Shown here piece after piece: positions 63,902-64,000 of a stretch of 64,000 nucleotides of DNA. Location of the stretch: contig JAUXZO010000208.1 in the NCBI GenBank assembly GCA_030692685.1, positions 1-64,000 of the forward strand. Direction: 5' to 3'. How positions within the stretch are numbered: the stretch's first letter is position 1; every line of letters starts with the position of its first letter. Source of the stretch: Acidovorax sp. GTDB taxonomy: Bacteria > Pseudomonadota > Gammaproteobacteria > Burkholderiales > Burkholderiaceae_C. The translations under genes were made by a program, and so were the position numbers. Below the pieces are notes generated by a model. It saw only the letters and a list, made by a program, of their open reading frames with translations. It was not told the DNA's origin and did not search any database.

Positions 63902-63936
63902 ATAGCTGCTAGCGCTTATGTATAAAGCGCTAGAGT
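63902..63936. repeat. Palindromic repeat copy J
   Basis: ATAGCTGCTAGCGCTTATG and AAAGCGCTAGAG arms, 70 bp after the cyclase gene, with a T-rich stretch after it. Likely terminator. The rest of the window to base 64000 shows no gene. Confidence 0.85.
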
Positions 63937-64000
63937 CCATTTTTAATTGAATTTTCGGCCCATGTGCCATGCGATTCGTCAAGCGATACCGTGTGCGCCC

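Overview
The window looks like a chromosomal segment of a high-GC betaproteobacterium, most likely Comamonadaceae (Acidovorax-like). The evidence is the codon use, the gene families (DUF3579, kynBUA, a degradative HMG-CoA reductase next to a TRAP transporter, a periplasmic alpha-2-macroglobulin) and a short palindromic repeat scattered through it. The genus is inferred from general knowledge, not from a search. I saw no rRNA, tRNA, CRISPR array, integrase or transposase.

Layout. 0-2.8 kb: a truncated EAL gene overlapping a PAS-GGDEF-EAL gene. 2.8-4.0 kb: FAD monooxygenase. 4.3-9.2 kb: the conserved prkA-yeaH-spoVR stress operon. 9.5-12.5 kb: a MerR regulator overlapping an unusual carbamoyltransferase-like gene, a truncated membrane gene and an MFS permease. 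12.9-17.1 kb: two lipoproteins, a DUF6502 protein and a beta-propeller lipoprotein with a palindrome over its promoter. 17.2-23.2 kb: HMG-CoA reductase, a three-part TRAP transporter and a divergent MocR regulator, read here as a mevalonate uptake and use locus. 23.4-26.5 kb: kynB-kynU-kynA for tryptophan to anthranilate. 26.7-28.8 kb: a two-component pair. 28.9-33.4 kb: a double-GNAT gene broken by a stop, a TonB-dependent receptor, a frameshifted small gene and an HD hydrolase. 33.4-36.1 kb: argD-argF and DUF3579. 36.4-44.4 kb: a membrane/TPR-like protein, a 2008-residue alpha-2-macroglobulin with an intact CLEQ thioester, and a small membrane protein. 44.4-58.8 kb: accessory region. 58.9-63.8 kb: pbpC (PBP1C) and a Cache-PAS-GGDEF cyclase.

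The most interesting part is 45.6-56.4 kb. A one-direction array encodes a WYL regulator, a HerA-like ATPase with a long Ser/Thr/Gly/Asn-rich linker, a hydrophobic Gly/Ser-rich protein, two coiled-coil proteins, a 948-residue Hsp70/actin-fold ATPase, a zinc-ribbon protein and a HEPN-like protein with an R-x4-H motif. The genes are tightly packed and a perfect inverted repeat lies about 50 bp before the WYL gene. This architecture fits a regulated antiviral or stress-conflict system that I cannot match to a named one. The region lies between alpha-2-macroglobulin and pbpC, two genes that are usually adjacent.

A second theme is a roughly 36-bp palindromic repeat, found ten times in 64 kb. Some copies look like terminators at gene ends. 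Three are read in frame inside argF, the alpha-2-macroglobulin gene and pbpC.
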